Part shown: positions 1 through 9,604 of the stretch, one piece after another
Numbering within the stretch: the first letter of the stretch is position 1
Layout: the number at the start of each line of letters is the position of its first letter
NCBI GenBank assembly: GCA_023139105.1
Contig: JAGLOF010000052.1
Coordinates: forward strand, 77,825 to 141,824
DNA: 64,000 bases
Direction of reading: 5' to 3'
From: a bacterium
Lineage (GTDB): Bacteria > Zhuqueibacterota > QNDG01 > JAGLOF01
The notes under the pieces: generated by a model
Seen by the model: only the letters and a program-made list of their open reading frames with translations
Told to the model about the DNA's origin: nothing
Databases searched by the model: none
Position numbers and translations under genes: made by a program

Positions 1-180
1 GGTGATAATGTTATGCTCAGTTCACCGGAAATCGGAGACCTGATTGTCTTCTGGAATTCGGGCAGTTATGCGTTTACGGCAAGCCCTCAGCGCTTTCTCT
101 CTCATCCTACACCGGCTGAAATTCTCATCGATTCCGATGATGTGCCCCGGTGTGTGCGTGAGAGGCAATTGCTTGATTAG
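1..180 (+). CDS. PLP-dependent decarboxylase (Orn/DAP/Arg family 2), C-terminal fragment
   Basis: Reading frame 1 is open from the window edge to a TAG at 178-180 and encodes 59 residues. The segment GDLIVFWNSGSYAFTASP followed by LSHPTPAEILI is the typical C-terminal beta-barrel end of fold-type III decarboxylases (diaminopimelate/ornithine decarboxylase family, including those found in exopolysaccharide loci). The PLP-binding part lies upstream of the window, so substrate cannot be judged. It ends 21 nt before the GNAT-like gene on the same strand, so it probably belongs to the same transcription unit. An amino-acid decarboxylase here would fit provision of an amine for glycan decoration, which is inference. 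Confidence 0.8.
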   Translation, partial: GDNVMLSSPEIGDLIVFWNSGSYAFTASPQRFLSHPTPAEILIDSDDVPRCVRERQLLD

Positions 181-201
181 TATTATGGGGATTTAATTGA
201 A

Positions 202-1062
202 ATGATTTCAATAAGTAAAGCATATGCTGATGATTTTGATAGGGTGTCTCCTGTTCTTGTCGGGTTTAATAATCAATATATTGATAAGGAAACGCGTCGG
301 GCATTATTTAAAAATCAGTTTAATGGTAAGGAAGATTTCGTCGGTTATATGATGACCGATGATGATTGTGTAGTTGGTTTCCTGGGTTTGATATTCAGTC
401 AGATTCCGCATAAAGGACGGCTGATTCCAACATGTAATTTGACTAGCTGGATTGTGGATGAAGCCTATCGCTCAAGGAGTCTGTTTTTGTTGTTGCCGGT
501 ACTGAAGATGTTGGAATATACAATTACAGATTATACAGCTTCCGACGAAGTTGCGGCTTTTCTGCTAAAAGCCAGATTTAATATATTTGAAACTCATTAT
601 CGTTTTTTATTGCCTGTTACCCGCTTGTTAACATTGTTTAAATCAGTTAAATGTCATACGGATAAAGCATATATCGCTTCCCAGCTCAAGGGTGATGAAC
701 AGGTAGTATTCAAAGATCATGAAAATTTGAATTGCGTGCATTTTCTGTTTGAATCCAATGGGCAGAGCTGTTATTTGATCTTGAATTCATTAGTGCGTAA
801 AAAGGCACCTTATTTGATTGGGCAGATACTATATGTCGGCAATAGCGCGTACTTTGCAGATAAAATTGAAGAGATAAGATGGCAAATATGTAAAAAATTA
901 AAGGTGTTGGCAATTTTTGTTGATATACGATACCTTGAAGGTGTTGTTCCCCCTATATCGATTCTTCGTGAATTGCAGAACCCAAGATTGTACAGATCTG
1001 ATAGTCTCACTGCTGCCGATATTCAAAATAATTATTCTGAATTAGCACTTTTTAATATTTAG
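202..1062 (+). CDS. GNAT-like acyltransferase (hypothetical)
   Basis: A soluble 286-residue protein. The first half looks like a GNAT fold: an acidic N-terminal strand-helix, a VVGFLG strand around residues 57-62, then TSWIVDEAYRSRS around 81-93, the place where GNAT enzymes have the beta4 strand and acyl-CoA pyrophosphate loop. The loop is not a clean Q/RxxGxG/A, so activity is uncertain. The second half resembles nothing I recognise. The ATG at 202 is preceded by GGGGAT at 187-192. It sits between a PLP decarboxylase and a PIG-L deacetylase, which suggests N- or O-acylation of a sugar or amine in surface glycan synthesis (inference). Confidence 0.6.
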   Translation: MISISKAYADDFDRVSPVLVGFNNQYIDKETRRALFKNQFNGKEDFVGYMMTDDDCVVGFLGLIFSQIPHKGRLIPTCNLTSWIVDEAYRSRSLFLLLPVLKMLEYTITDYTASDEVAAFLLKARFNIFETHYRFLLPVTRLLTLFKSVKCHTDKAYIASQLKGDEQVVFKDHENLNCVHFLFESNGQSCYLILNSLVRKKAPYLIGQILYVGNSAYFADKIEEIRWQICKKLKVLAIFVDIRYLEGVVPPISILRELQNPRLYRSDSLTAADIQNNYSELALFNI

Positions 1063-1087
1063 AAATTAGTTGATACTGGATACTCAG

Positions 1088-2134
1088 ATGAAGCGAATGT
1101 CAATAAATAAGGTTTTTACGTGGTTCATCCTATTTCTGCTTTTAATGATAATTTACAAGCAGTTAAAAAGTGGAGAATTGGTGACGGTGCTATTTTGGAC
1201 GGTATTATTGTTTTATACCGGAATTGCTATAGCTGTAACAGGATTATGGTTTTACAACAGATTCAGGCATTATACGTGGCTTGAAGCTAATGGTGAGAAC
1301 ATTCTCATAATTGCACCACATTCGGACGATTGCGTTGCAATAGCAGGTGGATATGCTATAGAGACAGTGCAATGTGGAGGTGAAGTTAATATATTATATA
1401 CAACCGGCGGACATGAGGATGACCCCGGATATCGCCTTGATGAAGCATTAGCTGCGTGGAAGGTGATTAATGTTGATGAATCCCAGATTGTTTTTTTGCC
1501 ATTTCGTAAGGGACAAGATTTTTTACATCCTCAAGAGATTTTAGAGTGTTCAAGGCTTATTGAAAAAGAGATAATTAAAACATCGCCTCAGATAATTTTT
1601 ATTCCGCTATATGAAGGGGGCAATTATCAGCATGATGTAACCAATTATTGTGCAGCAAAAGCTATTGAGCGATGTTCGTTTGCAGGTAGAGTCTATGAAT
1701 CACCAGAATACAATTTTTATTTCTCATTGCGCTCTACACCAGAGAAAATTATGGCAATGTTGCTGAGATTTGTTCCGGGATTGGGATTTAATTATGCACC
1801 AGAACCTGTTTTAAATGATTCGGTACATATGCTGCAAATGTCTGAGGAGAACCTCGAAACAAAGATTTCAATGATTCGGCAGTTCAAATCACAATCTCCT
1901 GAAATGCTTGTCAAGCGTTTTGGATTTGTTGATCGGTATCAGGAATTTCATGATTATAATTATACACTCCCGCCTTTTGATTATGATCATACTTTTGTCA
2001 GATTTGCCGATGATATGAAGTCAATTCCGGTGATTGGAACTATTGTTAAGAAGATTTTTCGCTGGACTAGAACTATTCATCCTGATCTTGATGTGCGTAT
2101 GACAAAAATTTGTGTTAATGAGTTAGAATTATAA
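1088..2134 (+). CDS. Membrane-anchored PIG-L/LmbE family deacetylase
   Basis: Two hydrophobic segments near the N-terminus (about residues 7-22 and 32-55) are followed by a PIG-L domain. Its signature is IIAPHSDD near residues 75-81, the PHxDD zinc site of LmbE/PIG-L N-deacetylases, with a second ligand region NYQHD further on. Family members remove N-acetyl groups from GlcNAc-type sugars in lipid or glycan precursors. The frame is open from a TTG at 1070, but I prefer the ATG at 1088, which gives 348 residues; neither has a strong Shine-Dalgarno site. Together with the GNAT-like gene just upstream this could be a deacetylate-reacylate pair acting at the inner membrane (inference). Confidence 0.8.
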   Translation: MKRMSINKVFTWFILFLLLMIIYKQLKSGELVTVLFWTVLLFYTGIAIAVTGLWFYNRFRHYTWLEANGENILIIAPHSDDCVAIAGGYAIETVQCGGEVNILYTTGGHEDDPGYRLDEALAAWKVINVDESQIVFLPFRKGQDFLHPQEILECSRLIEKEIIKTSPQIIFIPLYEGGNYQHDVTNYCAAKAIERCSFAGRVYESPEYNFYFSLRSTPEKIMAMLLRFVPGLGFNYAPEPVLNDSVHMLQMSEENLETKISMIRQFKSQSPEMLVKRFGFVDRYQEFHDYNYTLPPFDYDHTFVRFADDMKSIPVIGTIVKKIFRWTRTIHPDLDVRMTKICVNELEL

Positions 2135-2246
2135 TGATATTGGGATATTGTTTATAGTAATTGTCTATTAATCCATAAATGCAGTTAAAAATTTTGTAAA
2201 AGTACACGGCTAAATGTTCAGTTAGTATGTACGACTGGAGGTAATC

Positions 2247-5207
2247 ATGAAGAGTTTTAATGAAAAAATTATGTACAAGTTATTTATTTTAATTTTAGGT
2301 ATGTTGAGTAGTGCTTCAGCTCAACAAGCTATTTTGTTTCAGGATGTTGGAGATGTAACTTCGACGACTACCTTGAGAAACATTCATGGTTCGGGGATGT
2401 TTGACTATGATGGCGATGGATTTGTTGATATATTTGTTGTCCATAATCTTAGTGTTAGTTCTATAGGTGAGCAGCCGCATGTATTATTTAAAAATAATGG
2501 TGATGGCACTTTTATTGATAACACAATATTTGCAGGAGTACAAGGATATAATACCAGTGCACAGGGTATGGCTGCTGCTGATTATGATAATGACGGTGAT
2601 CTGGATCTGTTAATTGCAATGGGTATATGGTCGCCCTTATTATATGTTAATAATGGAGATGGGACATTTGACGATGGTACATCGTTTTGTGGTTTAGGCA
2701 ATATAGATAGAGGTCGTGTACTTGCCTTTTTTGACTATAATAATGATGGCCATGTAGATTTATTGGCCGATAGTGATGCTCTTACTTATCTTTATAGAAA
2801 TAATGGTGACGGCTCGTTTGAGGAGGTTAGTGTTCAGGCTAATGTAAGATTTGATAGAGATAGTGATACCAGTCTTTCTTACGCTGATTTTGATAATGAT
2901 GGGGATATTGATATTTATTTTCCAAGTATGGGCAGTGCTAATCCAGTAATATTGATCAATAATAATGATGGTACTTTTCATGAAGATAATAATATTGGTA
3001 TCCCTAATGATCCGTTTTATAGCGGAGCAATATTTTTGGATTATAATAATGATGGATTAATGGACCTTTTTGCCAGAGGTGCGAGTGGTTATCCCAGTAA
3101 GTTGTGTGAAAATAATGGTAATGGCACATTTTCTGATGTCTCATTAGCAGTTGGGCTCAATGTATACATACAAGAGTCACCCTATGGAATGGGTTTGTCG
3201 ATTGGTGATTTTAATAATGATGGTTTTATTGATATTTTTGCACTGGCAAAAAATGGCCGTAATATGATGTTTATGAACCGGAATGGTGAGTCCTTTATAG
3301 ATGTTGCAAGTGATGCAAATCTATATTATAACAGTCGTTTTTATTGGTCAGCTCCAGTGGGTGATTATAATAATGACGGATATCTCGACATTTTCTTTGC
3401 CCGTGGTGATGGTGGGGCAATGCTGACAACATTAATGAAAAATATGAGTGGTGATAATCATTGGTTGCATGTCAAACTAGAAGGGGTGGCAAGTAATAGG
3501 AGTGGAATTGGGGCACAAGTAAAAATATATGCAGACGGAAAACAACAAATGCGTATGGTGCGTGGCGGTGATGGATATAAAATGGACACGCTACCAGTTG
3601 AATTTGGACTGGGTACAAGTGTTGAAGTTGATAGTATGTTTATTCATTGGCCAAACGGGACTTTGCAACGTGTGAATTGTATCCCTGCAGATACATTAAT
3701 AACAGTTGTTGAATCTTCGGGCACTACTGTGATATCAGGTTCTCCACCTCTATCTATTTCTGATTTGATAGTTGAACGTAATAATGATTTATTGAAATTA
3801 TCATGGAGCCCTGTTCTTCTTGATGAAGATGGCGGTGCCAGTTCTATTGCAAGTTATGCGATTATCAGTTCTTCTGATGTAACCTTTCCTGAAATTGCTA
3901 CTGATACAATTCGCTGGATAGGGGAGGCATCATATTCTGATGACTTTGATGACTGTCTCAGTTCTCCGGAAAAGAATATATATTTTAAGTGTTATGCGAA
4001 AGGGGTCAATGGCCTGGATTCTCAAGGATCTAATATTGTAGGCAAGTTTCAATATGCTTTGGAGACAACGGCTTCTACAGATTTTAATGAAATATGTACG
4101 GCTTTAATAATACCGGGTATAGTAAATGCAGAGGACTTATTAAATACTATTCCCGGATGTAACAGCATTGCCATGTGGGAGGCGGCAACACAGCTCTACG
4201 TACAGTATGTTCCCGGCCTCTCTTTTACAAATTTTCCAGTTGAGCCAGGGCATCCATATTATGCAAATGTAACTACAGGCGGGCTGTTCACTCAATTGGG
4301 CGCACCGGCTGTACCTGTTTTTGACCTTATAACAACTACTACGACAGATTTTAATGGAATTATGCTGCCTTTGGATAAGACAGATATAGCAACAGCATCT
4401 GAATTAATGGCTGATATTCCTGCATGTAACAGTGTGGCAATATGGAATGTTGCTGAACAGGGATATGAGCAATATGTTCCGGGATTGAGTTTTACCGATT
4501 TCGATGTAGAACCGGGCTACCCGTATTATGTTAATATGACAGCCGGTGCTATATGGCCGGGCAGCGGTACTCCCAAGAGAATTGTTGCTGAAAGTTATGT
4601 AGCAAAAAACAGGGCAGGCAGCAGCGTACCACATTTAGTATGGGGTAAATTTAGCAATGTTGCAAACATGGAGAAGTTTTCAGGTATTACTGTAACAGCG
4701 TTTATCAAATCCCGTCCGGCCGAGATACTCAGTGGTAATCTAAATTCTACCGATATCGATGAAAATTATTGGACAGTACAATGCGGATCTTTCATATCGG
4801 CCTGGCGTGCAGGTGATATCCTATGTGTTGAGTTGAATGCCCTTGATGGTGAGATTAAAGAGAACATAGAAGTAATATTGACAAATGAACCGGCTGATAA
4901 TGCCGAAGAAATACAATTTGAATTTTCGGATAAAAGTATATTGTTTCAGAACTATCCAAATCCATTTAGACAGGAAACTGTGATTGAGTATTTATTGTTG
5001 GAAGCTACTCATGTTCAACTGGAGGTTTATAATATCGGTGGTCAGAGAGTGCGTTCGCTCGCCAGTAGCCAAAAGGATGCCGGTAGTTATAAGATTAACT
5101 GGGATGGACGTAATGACAGTGATAATATAGTAGCCAGCGGTGTTTATCTTTTAATACTAAAGACTGATGATTCGGTTAAAAAATTGAGAACTGTATTTTT
5201 AAGATAA
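2247..5207 (+). CDS. Secreted FG-GAP/VCBS - ASPIC/UnbV protein with T9SS sorting domain
   Basis: 986 residues. A signal peptide (1-25, ending SSASA before QQ) is followed by about seven FG-GAP/VCBS beta-propeller blades (30-405) carrying calcium-loop motifs such as DYDGDG, DYDNDGD and DFNNDG. An ASPIC/UnbV domain covers roughly 405-490 (NHWLHVKLEG ... GIGAQVKIYADG) and a fibronectin-III-like segment 510-600. A tandem pair of about 75-residue repeats occupies 608-772 (each with YVPGLSFT and EPGxPYY). A module at about 790-885 is shared with the next protein, and a C-terminal sorting domain lies at 899-986 (FQNYPNPF, GRNDSDN, ASGVYLL). This predicts outer-membrane export through the Por/type IX system and a surface adhesion or binding role. 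GGAGG precedes the ATG. Confidence 0.88.
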   Translation: MKSFNEKIMYKLFILILGMLSSASAQQAILFQDVGDVTSTTTLRNIHGSGMFDYDGDGFVDIFVVHNLSVSSIGEQPHVLFKNNGDGTFIDNTIFAGVQGYNTSAQGMAAADYDNDGDLDLLIAMGIWSPLLYVNNGDGTFDDGTSFCGLGNIDRGRVLAFFDYNNDGHVDLLADSDALTYLYRNNGDGSFEEVSVQANVRFDRDSDTSLSYADFDNDGDIDIYFPSMGSANPVILINNNDGTFHEDNNIGIPNDPFYSGAIFLDYNNDGLMDLFARGASGYPSKLCENNGNGTFSDVSLAVGLNVYIQESPYGMGLSIGDFNNDGFIDIFALAKNGRNMMFMNRNGESFIDVASDANLYYNSRFYWSAPVGDYNNDGYLDIFFARGDGGAMLTTLMKNMSGDNHWLHVKLEGVASNRSGIGAQVKIYADGKQQMRMVRGGDGYKMDTLPVEFGLGTSVEVDSMFIHWPNGTLQRVNCIPADTLITVVESSGTTVISGSPPLSISDLIVERNNDLLKLSWSPVLLDEDGGASSIASYAIISSSDVTFPEIATDTIRWIGEASYSDDFDDCLSSPEKNIYFKCYAKGVNGLDSQGSNIVGKFQYALETTASTDFNEICTALIIPGIVNAEDLLNTIPGCNSIAMWEAATQLYVQYVPGLSFTNFPVEPGHPYYANVTTGGLFTQLGAPAVPVFDLITTTTTDFNGIMLPLDKTDIATASELMADIPACNSVAIWNVAEQGYEQYVPGLSFTDFDVEPGYPYYVNMTAGAIWPGSGTPKRIVAESYVAKNRAGSSVPHLVWGKFSNVANMEKFSGITVTAFIKSRPAEILSGNLNSTDIDENYWTVQCGSFISAWRAGDILCVELNALDGEIKENIEVILTNEPADNAEEIQFEFSDKSILFQNYPNPFRQETVIEYLLLEATHVQLEVYNIGGQRVRSLASSQKDAGSYKINWDGRNDSDNIVASGVYLLILKTDDSVKKLRTVFLR

Positions 5208-5263
5208 TATCATGACAGTGGTCTGTGGATTATTTGCAAATATCTATTTAAGGGAAGCAAAGT

Positions 5264-8200
5264 ATGTTTAAAAATATATATAAAGTTGTGGCCGGAGCAT
5301 TGTTGCTAACAAGTCTGTTCTTTCAGCTCGTTGAATCCAGAGCCGGAACAATACATACAGCCTATGGAACAATCCGCTATTATGATGATTCATATCCTGC
5401 GAGTGTCGTTTTTTCAGCATACATTGTTGGAAGAAGTGCTGATGTTCTTACAGCTTCGTCTCTGGGGTGTGGCTATAATGCCGGTACCGGGCAGTGGTAT
5501 GTTCAATGTGGTAATTTTGCAGCTGGTTGGAGTGCCGGAGATGTATTGCATATCGATTTTCAGGATGAAGGCAATGGAACCGCTTCTGTGGATATTACTC
5601 TGACAAATTCATCTGCAGATGATGCGGGTATAACTGTGCTGGTGCTGCCGAGTCATCAAATTAGTTTTTTAACAACTCCTGCCGGAGTAGAATTTGTGGT
5701 TGACGGCACAGCATATACTTCTATGCAAACATTTACCTGGTATGAAGGCAGCACTCATAGTATCTCAGTAGAGACAATGCAAAACGATGGCACTGGAAAA
5801 CGATATCAGTTCTCCTCGTGGAGTAATGGAAGTAGTGCAGCTCATACATATACTACAGGTACAGCTGATGAGACTGTAACAGCAGTTTTTACAACTCAGT
5901 ATGAATTGTCAATTTCTTCTGCTTACGGTTATCCTCAAGGTGCTGGTTGGTATGATGATGGTGGCACAGCAGATTTCTCTGTGACAACACCTGATGTCAG
6001 AACCGGAGCAAAGCATAGCTTGATAAATTGGACAGGAGATTATTCGGGATCTGCTTCCTCTGGTTCATTGACCATGAATGAGGCAAAGAGTATTAGAGCA
6101 AATTGGAGCAGTCAGTATTATTTAACTGTGATTTCCGGGTACGGCAGTACTATAGGAGAAGGTTGGTATGCGGCCGGTGCTTCTGCTGGTTTCTCGGTCA
6201 GCCCTGAATCTGTATCCGGCTCTACCGGCACTAAATACAATTTTAACGGTTGGAACGGTTCCGGCAGCGGAGCATATTCAGGTTCAAACTCTTCTCATAC
6301 TATTATAATGAATGCACCTGTCACTGAAATTGCATCGTGGACTACTCAACATTATGTAACTGTCTCCTCGCCATTCGGAGATGTTACAGGCGAGGGCTGG
6401 TACGATGAAGGCAGTAGTGCCTCATTTTCAGTCACTCCAACTGAAGAGGCTGGTACAGAGGGCAGCCGTCACAGTTTTTCAGGATGGGCAGGAAGTGGGT
6501 ATGGTGCATATATCGGTAGTAACGCCAGCCATACTGTCGTTGTCTACAATCCCATTACCGAGATTGCATCATGGGCCTCCCAGCATTATGTCACAATTAC
6601 TTCACCTTATGGCAGTGTCACAGGAGAAGGCTGGTATGATGAAGGCAGCACTGCCACATTTTCAGTCACTCCAACAGAGCACTATACTGGTGAGGGTGCA
6701 AGGCATGGATTTGCAGGTTGGTCAGGAAGCGGTACAAGTTCTTATTCCGGAGATGAGGCGACTCACTCTGTAACTGTTACAAATCCGATTACAGAGAGTG
6801 CAACGTGGATTATGCAATATAGACTTGATGTGAACTCAGTATATGGTGATCCTCAGGGTGCAGGCTGGTATGATGAAGGAGTGAACGGTAATTTTTCCAT
6901 TTCTACTCCTGATATTCAGGGCACTACAAAACATCTTTTCCAGAACTGGTCAGGTGATTATTCCGGATCAACTGCTCATGGCTTTGTGACAATGAGCAGC
7001 CCGAAAACAGTTACTGCCCAATGGAATACTCAATACTATCTTACAATTTCTTCAGACCATGGTAGTGTCACCGGTGAGGGCTGGTACTCTGCCGGCACCA
7101 GTGCACAATTTTCAATTACACCTACAATTATTTCTGGAACTACAGGAAGCAGGTATAGCTTCTCAGGGTGGGATGGGACAGGAAATGGCGCATATTCCGG
7201 ATCCAATGCTTCATATGCGGTAATTATGAATGCCCCTATTACCGAGACTGCACGTTGGACTGTTCAACATTATGTTACGGTGAATTCTTCATGGGGAGTG
7301 GTAACAGGTGAAGGTTGGTATGATGAAGGTAGTACTGCAGTATTTTCTATCAGTCCTACAGTACAGGATGCCGGTCAAGGTACAAGATATGGTTTTATCG
7401 GCTGGCTGGGAAGCGGTGTTGGTGCCTATACGGGTAATAATGTCAGCCATACGGTGATAGTTTATAATCCCATAACCGAGAGTGCTAATTGGAACCTTCA
7501 ATATGAACTTGTTGTGAGTTCTCAATATGGCAACCCTCAAGGTGCCGGCTGGTATAATGCAGGGATAAGAGCACATTTTTCGGTAACAAGTCCTGATGTG
7601 CAGGGGCGTACAAAGTATATCTTTAATAAATGGACAGGAGATTATATACAGGCCGGTTTATCCGGATCACTTAGCATGACAGGGCCTAAAAGTGTTGTGG
7701 CAAATTGGGATGTTCAATATTATCTCTATATTTATACAGAACCGACCGATGGCGGCAGTGTAATACCTGCTGCTCCCGGAACCTGGGTTGAAGCAAATAC
7801 TTCAATTGATATAACGGCAACACCGAATACCGACAATGGTTATATATTCCTGGGATGGTCCGGAGATGTTTCGGGGAATAATAATCCTTTTGCGCTGGTA
7901 ATGGATCAGTCATATAGTATCACCGCAAATTTTTCAATTGCCGATGTAACAAGAATTACAACCAATCCTACTGGATTGACTATTATTGTAGATGGCCAGG
8001 ATTATGTAGCTCCATATAATTTTAACTGGATTTCCGGCTCTAACCATACTATTGCCACGACTTCTATTCAGTTGGAGGGCAGCGGAACACGCCATGTTTA
8101 TGAGTCCTGGAGTGACGGCGGTTCAATGTCTCATGCAATAACAGCAGGCACAAATTCAGTTTATACAGCCTCTTTTAAAACTCAACATCTCGTTTCTATC

Positions 8201-9478
8201 TCTGCTGTTCCGGCTGCAGGAGGCAGTGTAGTACCTTCTCCGCCCGGAGGTTATTATGATAATGGAACTTCTTTAACTTTTAAAGCAACGTCAGCAAATG
8301 GTTATAAGTTTAATGGCTGGCAGGGAGATTTGTCAAATAGTATTAATCCGACAGTTCTTTATATTGACGCTGCCAAGGCTGTAACGGCAAATTTTGTTGT
8401 TGGCAGTTCGGATAATATTGCTCCATCTGTTAATAATTTTCTACCCGTACCAGGTGCTGTGGAATTACCAAGAAATACTGCTATTCAATTTTTTGTTAAA
8501 GATAATGACGATGGTTCCGGGCTTGATTATCCTACTATTGAAATTTCAGTAAATGGCAATGTAATTGTCTCTTCCGGTGTGGATATTACAGGTGGCAATT
8601 CACAAATTACTACGTCGGATGGTAATTTTAATTTACTCTATCAAGCAGTCTCATACTATGCAGCCAAGAGTCAGGTTTCTGTAAGTATTGTAGCATGTGA
8701 TAATGCCGGTAATCGTTTGGATGCTATCAAATCTTTTACTACAGGACAGATGAATTCAGTGATAATGGTTGAAAGTGTAGTTGGTTTGGATGGTGTCAAG
8801 CTTGTTGATAATATTACCGGTTTGGAGTTGGATATTCCGCCAGGGGCTTTAGAAAAAGCTACACAGTTATCTATTGATACTGTAGCCACTCTGCCTATAA
8901 TGCCGGATGGTGTTGAAGCAGTGGGTTATAAGTTCCATTTTAGTCCTGACGGACTACAATTTTTCAATCCTTTATTAATAGCCATACCTTATTCACAGGA
9001 TGATTTAGATGTAGCAGGTGTCTCAAGGCCGATTGATATGCCAGTCTACTGCTATTTGACAAGATTAGGGGAATGGGATAAATTGACCATTGCCGGTTAT
9101 AATAATTCTTTTCTTTATGTATCAATTTCAGAATTTTGTTATATTGTGATGGCCAGGGAAGGTCAATCCGGTGTAGATGAAGAAAAACAGACAATACCCA
9201 TGGATTTCCAGTTAATGCAAAATTATCCCAATCCTTTTAATCCGGCTACAAAGATTAAATATAAATTGCAGCGATCTTGTAATACGTGTCTGTCAATATA
9301 TAACTCACAAGGTCATTTAATACGTGTTTTACAAGATTCGTATTATCCCGCAGGCATATATAACATTGAATGGGATGGATGTGATCAGCAGGGTGAAGTT
9401 GTTGGAAGCGGAATATATTTTGCAAGATTGAACTATGGAAGCGGTGTAGAAATGATTAAAATGGTCAAGATGAAATAA
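5264..9478 (+). CDS. Giant secreted repeat protein (InlB-B/'bacterial repeat' type) with T9SS sorting domain
   Basis: 1404 residues. A signal peptide occupies about 1-26. An N-terminal module (about 27-125) resembles the module at 790-885 of the preceding protein. A PEGA-like unit follows, then eight 72-78-residue units from about 213 to 817, each with a GWY motif near the start and ending in an A-x-W-x-x-Q strand. After these come a List-Bact_rpt unit, another PEGA-like unit, another List-Bact_rpt unit, a Big/ZU5-like region (1050-1300) and the sorting domain (about 1313-1404: QNYPNPFNP, EWDGCDQQG, GSGIYFARL). Such proteins are extended surface stalks; no enzyme motif is visible. The start ATG has AGGGAAG upstream. 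It is probably cotranscribed with the flanking cargo genes. Confidence 0.87.
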   Translation: MFKNIYKVVAGALLLTSLFFQLVESRAGTIHTAYGTIRYYDDSYPASVVFSAYIVGRSADVLTASSLGCGYNAGTGQWYVQCGNFAAGWSAGDVLHIDFQDEGNGTASVDITLTNSSADDAGITVLVLPSHQISFLTTPAGVEFVVDGTAYTSMQTFTWYEGSTHSISVETMQNDGTGKRYQFSSWSNGSSAAHTYTTGTADETVTAVFTTQYELSISSAYGYPQGAGWYDDGGTADFSVTTPDVRTGAKHSLINWTGDYSGSASSGSLTMNEAKSIRANWSSQYYLTVISGYGSTIGEGWYAAGASAGFSVSPESVSGSTGTKYNFNGWNGSGSGAYSGSNSSHTIIMNAPVTEIASWTTQHYVTVSSPFGDVTGEGWYDEGSSASFSVTPTEEAGTEGSRHSFSGWAGSGYGAYIGSNASHTVVVYNPITEIASWASQHYVTITSPYGSVTGEGWYDEGSTATFSVTPTEHYTGEGARHGFAGWSGSGTSSYSGDEATHSVTVTNPITESATWIMQYRLDVNSVYGDPQGAGWYDEGVNGNFSISTPDIQGTTKHLFQNWSGDYSGSTAHGFVTMSSPKTVTAQWNTQYYLTISSDHGSVTGEGWYSAGTSAQFSITPTIISGTTGSRYSFSGWDGTGNGAYSGSNASYAVIMNAPITETARWTVQHYVTVNSSWGVVTGEGWYDEGSTAVFSISPTVQDAGQGTRYGFIGWLGSGVGAYTGNNVSHTVIVYNPITESANWNLQYELVVSSQYGNPQGAGWYNAGIRAHFSVTSPDVQGRTKYIFNKWTGDYIQAGLSGSLSMTGPKSVVANWDVQYYLYIYTEPTDGGSVIPAAPGTWVEANTSIDITATPNTDNGYIFLGWSGDVSGNNNPFALVMDQSYSITANFSIADVTRITTNPTGLTIIVDGQDYVAPYNFNWISGSNHTIATTSIQLEGSGTRHVYESWSDGGSMSHAITAGTNSVYTASFKTQHLVSISAVPAAGGSVVPSPPGGYYDNGTSLTFKATSANGYKFNGWQGDLSNSINPTVLYIDAAKAVTANFVVGSSDNIAPSVNNFLPVPGAVELPRNTAIQFFVKDNDDGSGLDYPTIEISVNGNVIVSSGVDITGGNSQITTSDGNFNLLYQAVSYYAAKSQVSVSIVACDNAGNRLDAIKSFTTGQMNSVIMVESVVGLDGVKLVDNITGLELDIPPGALEKATQLSIDTVATLPIMPDGVEAVGYKFHFSPDGLQFFNPLLIAIPYSQDDLDVAGVSRPIDMPVYCYLTRLGEWDKLTIAGYNNSFLYVSISEFCYIVMAREGQSGVDEEKQTIPMDFQLMQNYPNPFNPATKIKYKLQRSCNTCLSIYNSQGHLIRVLQDSYYPAGIYNIEWDGCDQQGEVVGSGIYFARLNYGSGVEMIKMVKMK
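5900..7715 (+). repeat. Coding tandem repeats, eight ~75-aa units in order A-B-B-B-A-B-B-A
   Basis: Within the giant protein, A units carry PQGAGWY and a GDYSG-like turn (about 72 aa). B units carry GEGWY and a GxGxGAYxG turn (about 77 aa). Units 2 and 6 end in the same IIMNAP/VIMNAP strand and units 3 and 7 in the same VYNPITE strand, which points to duplication of a block rather than of single units. Confidence 0.8.
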
Positions 9479-9604
9479 GTATACAGTAATTGTAATTGAG
9501 TATTGCATTTGCAGTGTTGGCATGATTTGTTGTATATTCAATTACAAGATATGAGTGGGAACGTTTACGTCTGTAGTAATTGTAAAAATGGGAGATATGC
9601 CGGG

